Source: an uncultured Bacteroides sp. (GTDB lineage Bacteria; Bacteroidota; Bacteroidia; Bacteroidales; Bacteroidaceae). From it: a DNA stretch of 64,000 nucleotides. This document shows, piece by piece, positions 47,855 to 56,069 of the stretch (its first letter is position 1; the number at the start of each line of letters is the position of its first letter). The position numbers were made by a program, and so were the translations under genes. The stretch covers positions 62,001 through 126,000 of the forward strand of contig NZ_CABUHK010000002.1 of assembly GCF_902491285.1 (NCBI RefSeq), written 5' to 3'. The notes under the pieces were generated by a model, which worked only from the letters and a program-made list of their open reading frames with translations, had not been told where the DNA came from and did not search any database.

Positions 47855-48188
47855 TTTTATTCCCCTGTAATCAGATTGGTCACGTACAATCTGCTTGATA
47901 TTATTCCTTAATCTATTTTAGGAATTCCTACAAATATAGCAAACTATATTTTCATAACCAACTAAAAGTCATAGGAATATATTCTGTTTTTAGTATCAAC
48001 AGGTTCGGTGAAAAGAAAGGATAGTAGGTATTCCGTTCACACAGTTTTGTCTTGTCTTGATTATTAGACGATTGTATTTGAATGAAATACACCCCCTGTC
48101 TCTTGCTATTTTATTAAGGTATGTATACCAAGCTAGAAACAAGGGGGGAATGATGGTATATATTATAAAGTGATTATTGTATTATATA
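47855..48188. other. Spacer upstream of the second HTCS gene
   Basis: 334 bp without a gene. A minus-strand -7 box TATATTTG (47938-47931) is placed for the HTCS gene, next to the 12-bp palindrome TAGGAATTCCTA (47919-47930). Two weak copies of the fimbrial-region motif are at 48027-48040 (minus) and 48077-48093 (plus). An imperfect stem near 48154-48191 may end the lipoprotein transcript. Confidence 0.5.
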
Positions 48189-48794
48189 TCATAAATTGTA
48201 GGAAAATGCAGCATCATGGTTTCGGGGATTATAGTTGCCATTTATAGTGACAGGAATCTGCATATATTTGATTCCATTATCTATTACTTTCATATAAATA
48301 TAGCTTTGGGATTCGAATTTATAATTTTTTGTGGCATTATCGGTAGCCAGGCTGAAACCTTTAAGATACCATTTTATCAAAGAAGAAGAACATTCCGCCT
48401 GATATCCGCCATAGTAGAGGCTTCCGTCATTGTAACAGTTCATATTTAACTGGATAGTGAAAGCATATTTATGATCTATTGTTTGCTTCATTACAATTCT
48501 AAGCCATGTTTGTTCTCCTTTGGTGGCAGTTTGAATATCAAGTTCTTCTTGAGCATCAGTATGTTTTCGTAGGACAGATAGAATATGGTCGGCTTCAGAA
48601 AGGCTGATAGCCGGTAACTCACTTAATTTTAACTTGTCAGAATTGTTTTCCTCGTATGTAACGCTTCTGGCTCCATACGTTTTTTTCAGGAGATACGTTG
48701 AAACTGAGTTTTCAACGGGGTCATTACCATCTGCAGAGCAGGATGCCAAACTCATCATAACGAGCATGGCAATTATTAAATGCATTGCCTTCAT
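48189..48794 (-). CDS. Hypothetical lipoprotein
   Basis: I do not recognise this 201-aa protein. It starts at the ATG at 48794, which gives a clean lipoprotein signal (MKAMHLIIAMLVMMSLASC, Cys19). An upstream ATG at 48878 is rejected because a -7 box (TACTTTTG, 48864-48857) lies inside that extension. The mature part is acidic at first, then rich in Tyr and Asn with alternating hydrophobic residues (IYMKVIDNGIKYMQIPV), suggesting a beta-sandwich. It lies between the degenerate HTCS and the fimbrial genes and faces the DUF3575 gene across a spacer with repeated motifs, so a surface role is plausible. Confidence 0.75.
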   Translation of the reverse strand: MKAMHLIIAMLVMMSLASCSADGNDPVENSVSTYLLKKTYGARSVTYEENNSDKLKLSELPAISLSEADHILSVLRKHTDAQEELDIQTATKGEQTWLRIVMKQTIDHKYAFTIQLNMNCYNDGSLYYGGYQAECSSSLIKWYLKGFSLATDNATKNYKFESQSYIYMKVIDNGIKYMQIPVTINGNYNPRNHDAAFSYNL

Positions 48795-49226
48795 AGAACT
48801 ATAATTTTTTATTGTTTTTTTGATTATGTGAATGATTGACCCATTATCATCCGATACAAAAGTAGGTATTCTTTTCATGTATCCAAATTATTTTCAAGCT
48901 TTTTTGATGAAAACACCCTCTTTTTGATGAAAATACCTGCTATGTTGGAAAGAAGGAGTTGTTTGGCTATATAAGGGGGCGTTTTTATCATGATGAAAGG
49001 ATTTTCATTTATGGATGGAGAAAACTCCGTTGGTGTTCCATTTGATAGTTGGAATGTTTCTCATTGAATGGATGTTCTGTTTTTGACGGAAATAGGAACT
49101 AAGATTGTTTTTTGTTCATTCTGTATTTTGCCGAAACCACCTCTTAATAAAGATTAATTTGCCAATATCCTGTTAAAAGAATAGCCTCTACCTTTGTGAT
49201 GTAAAAAATAACTTAGCTAGAGAGAA
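48795..49226. promoter_or_regulatory. Divergent control region: lipoprotein and DUF3575 operon
   Basis: The lipoprotein -7 box TACTTTTG is at 48864-48857 (minus). TTTTGATGAAAACACC (48902-48917) and TTTTGATGAAAATACC (48922-48937) repeat with a 20-bp period. Related copies TTTTGACGGAAATAGG (49081-49096) and TTTTGCCGAAACCACC (49126-49141) precede TACCTTTG (49189-49196), the probable -7 box of the DUF3575 gene. No standard -33 box is seen for the latter, which suggests activator dependence. Confidence 0.6.
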
Positions 49227-49802
49227 TTGAATATGGTAATACGAAGATTTTTATTTTCATGGGTGTGTCTGCTGGCTTCTTCCTTATTTATGTATGGACA
49301 GGTGGCTGTTAAGACTAATGTGGCGATAGATGCCGTCGCCATACCAAACTTAGGAGTGGAAGTAGGGTTGAGCAAGAAGCTTACAGTGGATATTCCGTTT
49401 TATTATAATCCCTGGAAATACAGCGATAATAAAATGTTGAAACTGGTGATGGTACAGCCCGAGTTGCGTTATTGGCTTTGTGATAAGTTCAATGGTCATT
49501 TTTTCGGTTTCCATTTAATGGGAGGAGCATACAATACTACCGGTATTGATTTGCCGTTTTCTCCTTTCGATGATTTGAAAGACTTCCGTTATAAGGGACA
49601 TTTTTATGGCGGCGGTGTCAGTTACGGTTATCAGTTTGTGCTGGGACGCCATTGGAATCTGGGCGCCACCATCGGTTTGGGTTATGCTTATGTGCGTTAT
49701 AAGAAATATGAGTGTGAAGAATGTGGAGATATGTTGGAGAAATCCAACAAGAATTATTGGGGTCCTACTAAGGCTGCTCTGAATCTTATTTATATATTCT
49801 AA
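49227..49802 (+). CDS. DUF3575 outer-membrane beta-barrel protein
   Basis: A 191-aa exported protein (signal peptide ending about MYGQ). The mature part starts VAVKTNVAIDAVAIPNLGVEVGLSKKLTVDIPFYYNPW and alternates as a small beta-barrel, matching the DUF3575 family that accompanies Bacteroidota fimbrial operons. It ends with an aromatic residue (LIYIF), as outer-membrane barrel proteins do. The DUF3868 gene follows 12 bp downstream. Its exact job is not known; association with fimbria assembly or outer-membrane anchoring is inferred. Confidence 0.85.
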   Translation: MNMVIRRFLFSWVCLLASSLFMYGQVAVKTNVAIDAVAIPNLGVEVGLSKKLTVDIPFYYNPWKYSDNKMLKLVMVQPELRYWLCDKFNGHFFGFHLMGGAYNTTGIDLPFSPFDDLKDFRYKGHFYGGGVSYGYQFVLGRHWNLGATIGLGYAYVRYKKYECEECGDMLEKSNKNYWGPTKAALNLIYIF

Positions 49803-49814
49803 AAATTACGGATT

Positions 49815-51275
49815 ATGAAACTTATATGTTATATACTTCTTATATTATTGATACCGGCTATTCCGGTAGGTGCACAGACATTATCAGGTGGTCAGGTACA
49901 AGTCAGCAATCAGTCAATCCTGATTAGTGATAATGGACAGGTGATGATAGGAATGGATATCACGTTGCCGGCTGCAATGGAGCTTTCTTCCAACTGTGTG
50001 GCAACTCTGACTCCGGTTTTGAAGACACAGGATAACAGTTATAACAGGATTTTGCCTGCTATTTGGGTATATGGGCGTATCCGTTCCATCGTGCAACAGC
50101 GTGAACGCAGTATTCCGTCGGATGCATATACCATTCTTCGTCGTAAGAATGGAACGGAACAGACTGTAAATTATTCAGCCCGTATTCCATACGAGAAATG
50201 GATGAATGGTGCAGAACTGGAACTGCAGGCTGCTATACGTGGCTGTGCCGATTGTCAGAAAGAAGAAAACAGTGCCTTTATAACTCGTGCCAATTTGGAA
50301 CGCTATGTGGTAAAACCTGTCGTGGCATTCGTTTCTCCTGCTGTCGAGGCTGTGAAGAATCGTGCCGAGGAAGGACGTGCTTATTTGGATTTTCCGGTAA
50401 ATCAGATGAATATTTATCCTGATTATCGTCGTAATCCATCCGAACTGGCTGCTATCAAACATACGGTGGATGTAGTGAAAAATGATGTCAATACTACCAT
50501 TACTGAAATAGCTATTGTGGGTTATGCTTCTCCTGAGGGCAGATATGCGGCCAATGCGCGTTTGGCTCAGGGGCGTGCTGAGGCATTGAAGAGTTATGTA
50601 ATGAATGAGTATGGCTTTAAAGCGGATTTGTTCAAGGTGAATTCTGTACCCGAGGACTGGGCCGGACTGCGTGCGTATGTGGCTAAGAATGATTTACCGC
50701 TGAAAGAAGAGATTTTGTCCATAATAGATAAGAATGAGAGCGATTTTGACGTGAAGGAGGAACGCATTAAGGCCTTGGATGGTGGAAAGGTATATGCCGC
50801 ATTACTACAGGATTGTTATCCGGCTTTGCGTCACTCTGATTACACTGTACGTTATGTAGTTCGCGGATTTGATGTGGAAGAGGCAAAACAGATTATAAAG
50901 CTCCGTCCCCAGCAGTTGAGCTTGCAGGAAATGTTTCTGGTTGCCCAAACATACGAAAAGGGGAGTGACGAGTTTAACGAAGTGTTCGATGTGGCAGTGC
51001 GCATGTTTCCTGATGACCCAACAGCGAATATAAACGCTGCCGCTATCGAACTCCAACGGGGTGACTTGCAACAGGCGGTACGTTATTTGGACAAGGCCGA
51101 TGCACAGGCGAGTGCGACGCTGAACAACAGAGGCGTACTGAAACTGTTGCAAGGGGACCTCGACTCTGCTGAGAATTATTTCAAACAGGCACAGGCCAAG
51201 GATTCCGTCGAAGCCGGAGCCAATTTGGAAGAAGTGACCAATAAACGTAAGGATGAAGCAATCTTTGTAAAATAA
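49815..51275 (+). CDS. DUF3868 / OmpA-like / TPR fimbrial accessory protein
   Basis: A 486-aa exported protein in one operon with the DUF3575 gene. After a signal peptide (ending VGAQ) comes a DUF3868-like N-terminal domain (about 20-180, with a Cys pair in GCADC). Next is an OmpA-like domain (about 185-375) with AIVGYASPEGRYAANARLAQGRAEALKSYV, which by family would bind peptidoglycan. Last come tetratricopeptide repeats (about 385-470, PDDPTANINAAAIELQRGDLQQAVRYLDKA). This order is known from accessory genes of Bacteroidota fimbrial loci. It probably ties the fimbrial base to the cell wall (inference). Confidence 0.85.
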   Translation: MKLICYILLILLIPAIPVGAQTLSGGQVQVSNQSILISDNGQVMIGMDITLPAAMELSSNCVATLTPVLKTQDNSYNRILPAIWVYGRIRSIVQQRERSIPSDAYTILRRKNGTEQTVNYSARIPYEKWMNGAELELQAAIRGCADCQKEENSAFITRANLERYVVKPVVAFVSPAVEAVKNRAEEGRAYLDFPVNQMNIYPDYRRNPSELAAIKHTVDVVKNDVNTTITEIAIVGYASPEGRYAANARLAQGRAEALKSYVMNEYGFKADLFKVNSVPEDWAGLRAYVAKNDLPLKEEILSIIDKNESDFDVKEERIKALDGGKVYAALLQDCYPALRHSDYTVRYVVRGFDVEEAKQIIKLRPQQLSLQEMFLVAQTYEKGSDEFNEVFDVAVRMFPDDPTANINAAAIELQRGDLQQAVRYLDKADAQASATLNNRGVLKLLQGDLDSAENYFKQAQAKDSVEAGANLEEVTNKRKDEAIFVK

Positions 51276-51342
51276 GACATATAGACAAACAGTACAATAA
51301 AAGATGTTAGAAGAAACTTGTTCTTTGCGAAAAGCGCAAGGT

Positions 51343-51377
51343 AAAATCCGGGGTAGTGGAGTCTATTCCCGGATTTT
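51343..51377 (+). terminator. Terminator of the DUF3575-DUF3868 operon
   Basis: AAAATCCGGG and CCCGGATTTT form a perfect 10-bp stem 68 bp past the stop, with a 15-nt loop. Confidence 0.75.
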
Positions 51378-51490
51378 GAATTAAAGTTCAGCGCATTAGT
51401 GTCCTCACAGTGTTTTTAAGTTGAATTTTACATAATCTGTCGGTTGGGGGCTTTATGGAATATGTCGGAAGTCGAAGTTCCGGCAGTGGC

Positions 51491-51592
51491 AAAAAAGATC
51501 AAGACGTTTTTTAAAAAGCTCGCCATCTTTTTAAAAAAGCTCGCCGTCTTTTTTGAAAACGACTTGATCTTTTTAAGAAATACCCTTGTCTT
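51491..51592. repeat. Tandem array, 21-bp period, CTTTTTAAAAAG-like cores
   Basis: About five units of 21 bp carry near-palindromic cores: GTTTTTTAAAAAGC, CTTTTTAAAAAAGC, CTTTTTTGAAAACG and CTTTTTAAGAAATA. GCTCGCC occurs at 51518 and 51539. Because 21 is a multiple of three, both strands stay open across it (51444-51764 plus; 51428-51697 minus), encoding Phe/Lys heptads such as KLAIFLK; I do not call these genes. Confidence 0.72.
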
Positions 51593-51965
51593 TGAACATG
51601 TAGTATTTATATACGTACGCATAAGCCTATATAATTGTATAGGTCTATGGATATGTACGTATGTGAAGGAATGTGTACTTCTTGATGAGAGAAACACTTG
51701 CTCACTATATTTTTATGTTTTTACGGGTGATTCCCACTTTAGATTTGGCTTCCGCATATGTTGATGAGGGCGGCTTTTATGGAGGGATATTTTGCTGAAA
51801 TGCCACACTGTCCGATCTGTTTGATGTAGTGAAAAAAAAGTACATGTTATCCTTGTTTTTTTCTCTTCTTTTTTAATGGAAAAATGTAAGAGGTGATTCT
51901 TTCAACGTGTAGGGTATTTCATTCACGTATGATGGAAATGCCCTGTAAAAGACGATATAAAGTCA

Positions 51966-52037
51966 TTTTGTCAAAGATACCAATCTATTTTGTCGAAAAT
52001 ACCGATTAAGGTTTATACGATTAACCACTTACCTTTG
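51966..52037 (+). promoter_or_regulatory. Direct-repeat operator and promoter of the fimbrial operon
   Basis: TTTTGTCAAAGATACC (51966-51981) and TTTTGTCGAAAATACC (51988-52003) repeat with a 22-bp period. After 26 bases comes TACCTTTG (52030-52037), a -7 box identical to that of the DUF3575 gene. No -33 TTTG is at standard spacing. The design resembles AraC-type activator sites. The pilin ATG is 61 bp further on. Confidence 0.68.
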
Positions 52038-52098
52038 CTGTGTTGACAAATAAGAATGGAAATTACAAAAATAGTTTATAATTTAAAAACTTAGGATT

Positions 52099-53796
52099 AT
52101 GAAGATTAAGGGATTATTATTAGGAATGTTGGCATATGCTGCCATGGTAGCATGTACGAATGAGGACATTGTGAAAAACAATGTGAATCAACCAGAGAAA
52201 GTGAAGGGTAACCTTTCATTAGTGATAAGTTCTACATCAAACTCATCACGCGCTGCTGATAATGAAGAAAGCGGTGTAACGGATCCAGGTATCGAAGGTG
52301 AATCAACTGTAACAGATGCCGTTATAATTTTAAATAGACTAGATGAAAATGGAAATCTTACTAAAGAAGAATTCGGTGGTTATTTAACAAAGGCACAATT
52401 GAATGAAACTACGGCTAGTGGAGAGACCATTTACAATCCTTTCTTTACATTGGCAAATTCTGGATGGTATAAAGTGCTTGTTGTGTTAAATCCGACTGAG
52501 TCAATAGAAGCTATTGCCAACAGCCAACAATCGACTGATAAGTCTAAGTATGAACAAATTGCAGAAAGTTCTTATACAACAACTGGTGATATAACAATAG
52601 CTGCTGCCGGTCAATTTATGATGGTGAACAAAAAAGAGATAAAGGTAGACGTTTTATCCAACAACTATGAAGATCCAACAATAAAAGAGGTAGAGGTGGA
52701 ACGTGTTGTTTCAAAGATAAATTATGTAATTGCTAAACCAAATAACTTATATCCTCTTACAGTACAAACTACTGATTATGCCATTGCGGAAACTACAAGT
52801 GGTTACTATATATATCCCGATAATAAAGCCGTTCGTTTGACAGGTTTGCATAAGGCAAAGAATTTGGATAATGATAATTCTGATGTTTGGATACATGAGG
52901 GAACAGATGGAACTGATAGAAGAGCTTTTATAAAGACAGAAAAAACTTATGGTCAGACAGGTGAACATATTTTTACTCTTCTTGAGCCGTTCCCCAAATT
53001 TGAATATTATACTACATCTACTGATGGTAAGCTTGACTGGACAGTGAAACTGGATAAATACGCGTTGGTGAATCTTTCAAATTCTGTGTATACGGCAAGA
53101 CATTTGACGGATGCGAGCTGGGAAAACTTCAGGACTTTAGGCTTGTTAGGTGTAGACAATATGGCCTATATGGTTGATCCTAATTCAAAGAATAAGAATA
53201 ATGTAACAGATTACGACCAAGCTTTTGGATCATATTTCTATAACGCATTGAAAAATGTAAATGCGGATAAAGTTGATGAGGCCAGCGATGATAGCCAAGT
53301 TTATTTCCAAGATCTTCCCACTGCTAATATTAACGATAATGAACAGGTAGGTCATCGTTTGGCTTATTGTTTAGAAAATATTGTGAAAAAAGAAAAGCAA
53401 GTACCAGCTTTAGTGACTGGTATTATTTTCCGTGGTCAGATTGGCGATGAAACGGGTGAGCCTGTTGGTACCATTTATAAATGCAATAATAAATTTTATA
53501 CATCTATTGATGCTGTAAAAGCTGATAATGGTGCAGATGCATCTTATGATACTTATGAAAATGGACATTGCTATTATTATTCATCTGAAATTTGCCACAA
53601 TAAAGGAGATCAGTATATGGATAAGGCAATCATGAGAAATAATATCTATGTACTGAAAGTTACTGGATTCGAGAATATCGGTGGTGCAACAATAACAATA
53701 GATCCTAGCGGTGAAGAGAGTGATAATAATTTCTATTTGCAATTGAATGCTAAGATTATTCCTTGGATTGTACGTTTCAATAACATTGAGTTCTAA
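52099..53796 (+). CDS. Mfa1-like major fimbrial subunit (pilin lipoprotein precursor)
   Basis: Probable main pilin of a type V (Mfa/Fim) fimbria, 565 aa. The lipoprotein signal ends MVAC (Cys19). About 30 residues later comes NSSRAAD with Arg51; in this class an arginine-specific protease removes the lipidated leader and frees a strand for donor-strand polymerisation. The C-terminal strand NFYLQLNAKIIPWIVRFNNIEF by pattern matches the family ending. It is the first gene of the operon, 72 bp before the FimB-like gene. Its sequence is more AT-rich than its neighbours, as often seen in variable surface antigens. Confidence 0.85.
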   Translation: MKIKGLLLGMLAYAAMVACTNEDIVKNNVNQPEKVKGNLSLVISSTSNSSRAADNEESGVTDPGIEGESTVTDAVIILNRLDENGNLTKEEFGGYLTKAQLNETTASGETIYNPFFTLANSGWYKVLVVLNPTESIEAIANSQQSTDKSKYEQIAESSYTTTGDITIAAAGQFMMVNKKEIKVDVLSNNYEDPTIKEVEVERVVSKINYVIAKPNNLYPLTVQTTDYAIAETTSGYYIYPDNKAVRLTGLHKAKNLDNDNSDVWIHEGTDGTDRRAFIKTEKTYGQTGEHIFTLLEPFPKFEYYTTSTDGKLDWTVKLDKYALVNLSNSVYTARHLTDASWENFRTLGLLGVDNMAYMVDPNSKNKNNVTDYDQAFGSYFYNALKNVNADKVDEASDDSQVYFQDLPTANINDNEQVGHRLAYCLENIVKKEKQVPALVTGIIFRGQIGDETGEPVGTIYKCNNKFYTSIDAVKADNGADASYDTYENGHCYYYSSEICHNKGDQYMDKAIMRNNIYVLKVTGFENIGGATITIDPSGEESDNNFYLQLNAKIIPWIVRFNNIEF

Positions 53797-53868
53797 CAAA
53801 CACTATGACAGACAGGGGAGGATTCATCTCCCTCCCCTTTATACCTTTCTATATTCTAACATTATAAA

Positions 53869-54927
53869 ATGACCAAAAGCATGAAAACAGTAAAAACATT
53901 CGCCCGACAATTCTCCTTCAGCCTGATGATGGCCATGACATTGGGAAGTGCCGTTGTGTCGTGCGACAGCATACTCGGTGAAGAAGAGGTAGATTGCTCT
54001 GTAGAGTACAGAGTGAAATTCAAGTATGATTATAATATGAAGTATGCCGATGCTTTCTCGCGCGAGGTGGGGACTGTGACACTTTATGCTTTTGACGATA
54101 ACGGCAAGTTGGTATATCAGAAGACAGAAGAAGGCGATGTGCTGGGAGAAGAAGGATATACCATGAAAGTGGATTTGGAACCGGGTGACTATCATCTTGT
54201 CACTTGGGCGGGACTGAATGATGAGGCTTCATTCTCAGTGCCTTTGGTTACGGCAGGGGAATCCTCGCTAGATGAACTGCAATGCAGGATGGATCGTCTG
54301 TACAGTCGTGCGGCTGATGGAACGGCTGTTGTGAACAGTAAACTTTCTGCGTTGTGGCATGGTGAAGTGACCAAGCAATCTTTCTCGCGGGCAGCAAGCT
54401 CGCAGGTAGTGACTGTGCCACTGGTGAAGAACACCAACACCATACGCATCATTCTCCAGCAAATGGACGGAGTGACTGTGGAGGTAGATAAATTTGAATT
54501 TACGATTACAGACGACAACGGTTTGATGAACTATGATAATAAGCTGCTGGAGGACGAAACATTAACATATTATCCCTATTACCGTATGCAGGGTGGCACG
54601 GATATGGGAACACGTGCCGATGGAGATGCAGAGGACAGCAATATCAGCGTAGCTATTGCACAGATTACCGTAGGGCGTCTGGTGGTTGAAAATAATCCCC
54701 GCCTCACCATAACCAACAAGGAAACAGGGGAGCCTGTACTTTCCATACCATTAGTGAAATACTTGCTGCTTACTGAAGCAGAAGGACATGAGATGACCAA
54801 TCAGGAGTATCTGGACCGCCAGGACGAATACAATATGACTTTCTTTTTGGACGAGAGCATGAAGTGGATTAATACTAGCATCATTATCAATGATTGGGTG
54901 GTACGCTTCAACGAACTGGACATGTAA
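53869..54927 (+). CDS. FimB/Mfa2-like fimbrial anchor lipoprotein
   Basis: A 352-aa lipoprotein (signal ending SAVVSC; the start could be the first Met or the fifth). The mature start CSVEYRVKFKYDYNMKYADAF and VTLYAFDDNGKLVYQ are hallmarks of the FimB/Mfa2 family. These cap the fimbrial base, fix it to the outer membrane and limit its length. The C-terminus (WINTSIIINDWVVRFNELDM) closely resembles that of the pilin. It lies directly after the pilin gene, as in Porphyromonas mfa loci. Confidence 0.88.
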   Translation: MTKSMKTVKTFARQFSFSLMMAMTLGSAVVSCDSILGEEEVDCSVEYRVKFKYDYNMKYADAFSREVGTVTLYAFDDNGKLVYQKTEEGDVLGEEGYTMKVDLEPGDYHLVTWAGLNDEASFSVPLVTAGESSLDELQCRMDRLYSRAADGTAVVNSKLSALWHGEVTKQSFSRAASSQVVTVPLVKNTNTIRIILQQMDGVTVEVDKFEFTITDDNGLMNYDNKLLEDETLTYYPYYRMQGGTDMGTRADGDAEDSNISVAIAQITVGRLVVENNPRLTITNKETGEPVLSIPLVKYLLLTEAEGHEMTNQEYLDRQDEYNMTFFLDESMKWINTSIIINDWVVRFNELDM

Positions 54928-54950
54928 TAACGAAACTAAAAAAGCAATCT

Positions 54951-56054
54951 ATGAAAAGAGGTTTATCCTATATAGTGATGGCGGTGTTCTGCGGACTGTG
55001 CTTCTCGTCGTGTGCGAAGGACGAGTTGGCGGCGAAGGCTGGGGGGGACGGAAGAGCGCCGGTACGTCTTGCATTGTCTCTTTCGGGGAATTCTTCCAGA
55101 ACGGTTGACGCGCCCACAGCAGATGGTAATTGGGATTTTACCACTCCGGAACAGGGGACTATTGTGGAAGGCGATGTGTATGTACTAGTGATTGATGCGG
55201 TTACTCAAAGACTGAAATATTTGGTAGAGGATTTGAGAGTGATTAATGATTATGCCGACCAAAAGATACTGGAAGGGACTATGCAGAGGACGATAGGTAA
55301 TGAACAGGTACGGTTGGTGGTTCTCGCCAATTTGAATCAGAACCAAATTCAGGGAGTCAGTGAGGGAATGCAGGCATATCTTAATACGATGGTAGGCAAT
55401 ACTGCCGTTGAAATCTATAATAAATTGGTTTATAATTACACTGGTCCGACCCCGTGGAATCTGGCCGAAAGGCGTCTGCCGATGTGGGGGATCAGTCCCG
55501 CTACCGGTGTCCCTCCTGCAGGACCAAGCTTAGAGTGCAAACTGTATAGGGCAGTGGCTAAGGTGAGCCTTTGGGTGAACGGGAAACAAGGGCTTCAAGA
55601 TACAAAAGGCGATTTTACTATTACCGGCATCACGGTGAATAACGCTAATGATAAAGGGTATTGTGTGTCACAAGCTACGTTGAGCCCCGATGAAACAATT
55701 CAGTACCAAAGTCCTTACGTAACAGGGTTGTCGATGAAGCCGCAGAACTTTGTTTATACGGGACTGAATGTGACAATGGCTTATGAGGATTTGATTTATT
55801 TGCCGGAACAAGAAAATAACGACAGCCGGGCAGTATCCTTGGATGTGACTTACACGTATGGAGGTGAAACCAAGACAAAAACGATCGAGTTCAGAAAAGA
55901 TGGGGTTGGAGATCGGTTTGAGGTGGTGCGTAACCATGTGTATATATTTAATATAAAAGTGACCGAGACTCCTGCTGGAGGCGGTTTGAAGACGGATGTG
56001 GAAACTTATGTGGCAGATTGGGATGAAATATTGCTTAGCCCGGGCTATGAATAA
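54951..56054 (+). CDS. Minor fimbrillin-like lipoprotein
   Basis: A 367-aa lipoprotein. The ATG at 54951 is preferred: it gives MKRGLSYIVMAVFCGLCFSSC (Cys21) and starts 23 bp past the previous stop. An ATG at 54894 would overlap that gene and add a poor N-terminus. NSSRTVD with Arg50 repeats the cleavage-like motif of the pilin, and LYRAVAKVSLWVNG and VVRNHVYIFNIKVTE are typical of Bacteroidota fimbrillins. It is probably a minor or tip-proximal subunit; which Mfa/Fim minor protein it equals cannot be decided. Confidence 0.8.
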   Translation: MKRGLSYIVMAVFCGLCFSSCAKDELAAKAGGDGRAPVRLALSLSGNSSRTVDAPTADGNWDFTTPEQGTIVEGDVYVLVIDAVTQRLKYLVEDLRVINDYADQKILEGTMQRTIGNEQVRLVVLANLNQNQIQGVSEGMQAYLNTMVGNTAVEIYNKLVYNYTGPTPWNLAERRLPMWGISPATGVPPAGPSLECKLYRAVAKVSLWVNGKQGLQDTKGDFTITGITVNNANDKGYCVSQATLSPDETIQYQSPYVTGLSMKPQNFVYTGLNVTMAYEDLIYLPEQENNDSRAVSLDVTYTYGGETKTKTIEFRKDGVGDRFEVVRNHVYIFNIKVTETPAGGGLKTDVETYVADWDEILLSPGYE

Positions 56055-56069
56055 ACAAAAGGAGGAAAA

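Larger units (their letters stand above)
51276..52098. other. Large spacer before the fimbrial operon
   Basis: 823 bp with no convincing gene. It holds the terminator at 51343-51377, a 21-bp-period array (51491-51592), a motif-like copy TTTTGCTGAAATGCCA (51790-51805), an imperfect inverted repeat of GAAAT-CCC type (51912-51943), and the promoter and repeats of the pilin gene (51966-52037). Confidence 0.65.

Noticed and set aside
48795..48878. N-terminal extension of the small lipoprotein from the ATG at 48878
   Set aside because: The internal ATG at 48794 begins a clean lipoprotein signal and a -7 box lies within the extension.
48795..49226. Invertible promoter (phase-variation switch) before the fimbrial genes
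   Set aside because: Such switches need inverted repeats flanking the promoter and often a nearby recombinase; I found direct repeats only and no recombinase gene.
51428..51764. Overlapping open frames on both strands in the spacer before the pilin gene
   Set aside because: Both owe their length to a 21-bp repeat that keeps every frame open; no leader signals, and repeats also have a non-coding (palindromic) explanation.
54894..54950. Upstream start of the minor fimbrillin gene
   Set aside because: It would overlap the FimB-like gene and place 19 polar residues before the signal peptide; the ATG at 54951 is correct by signal-peptide logic.
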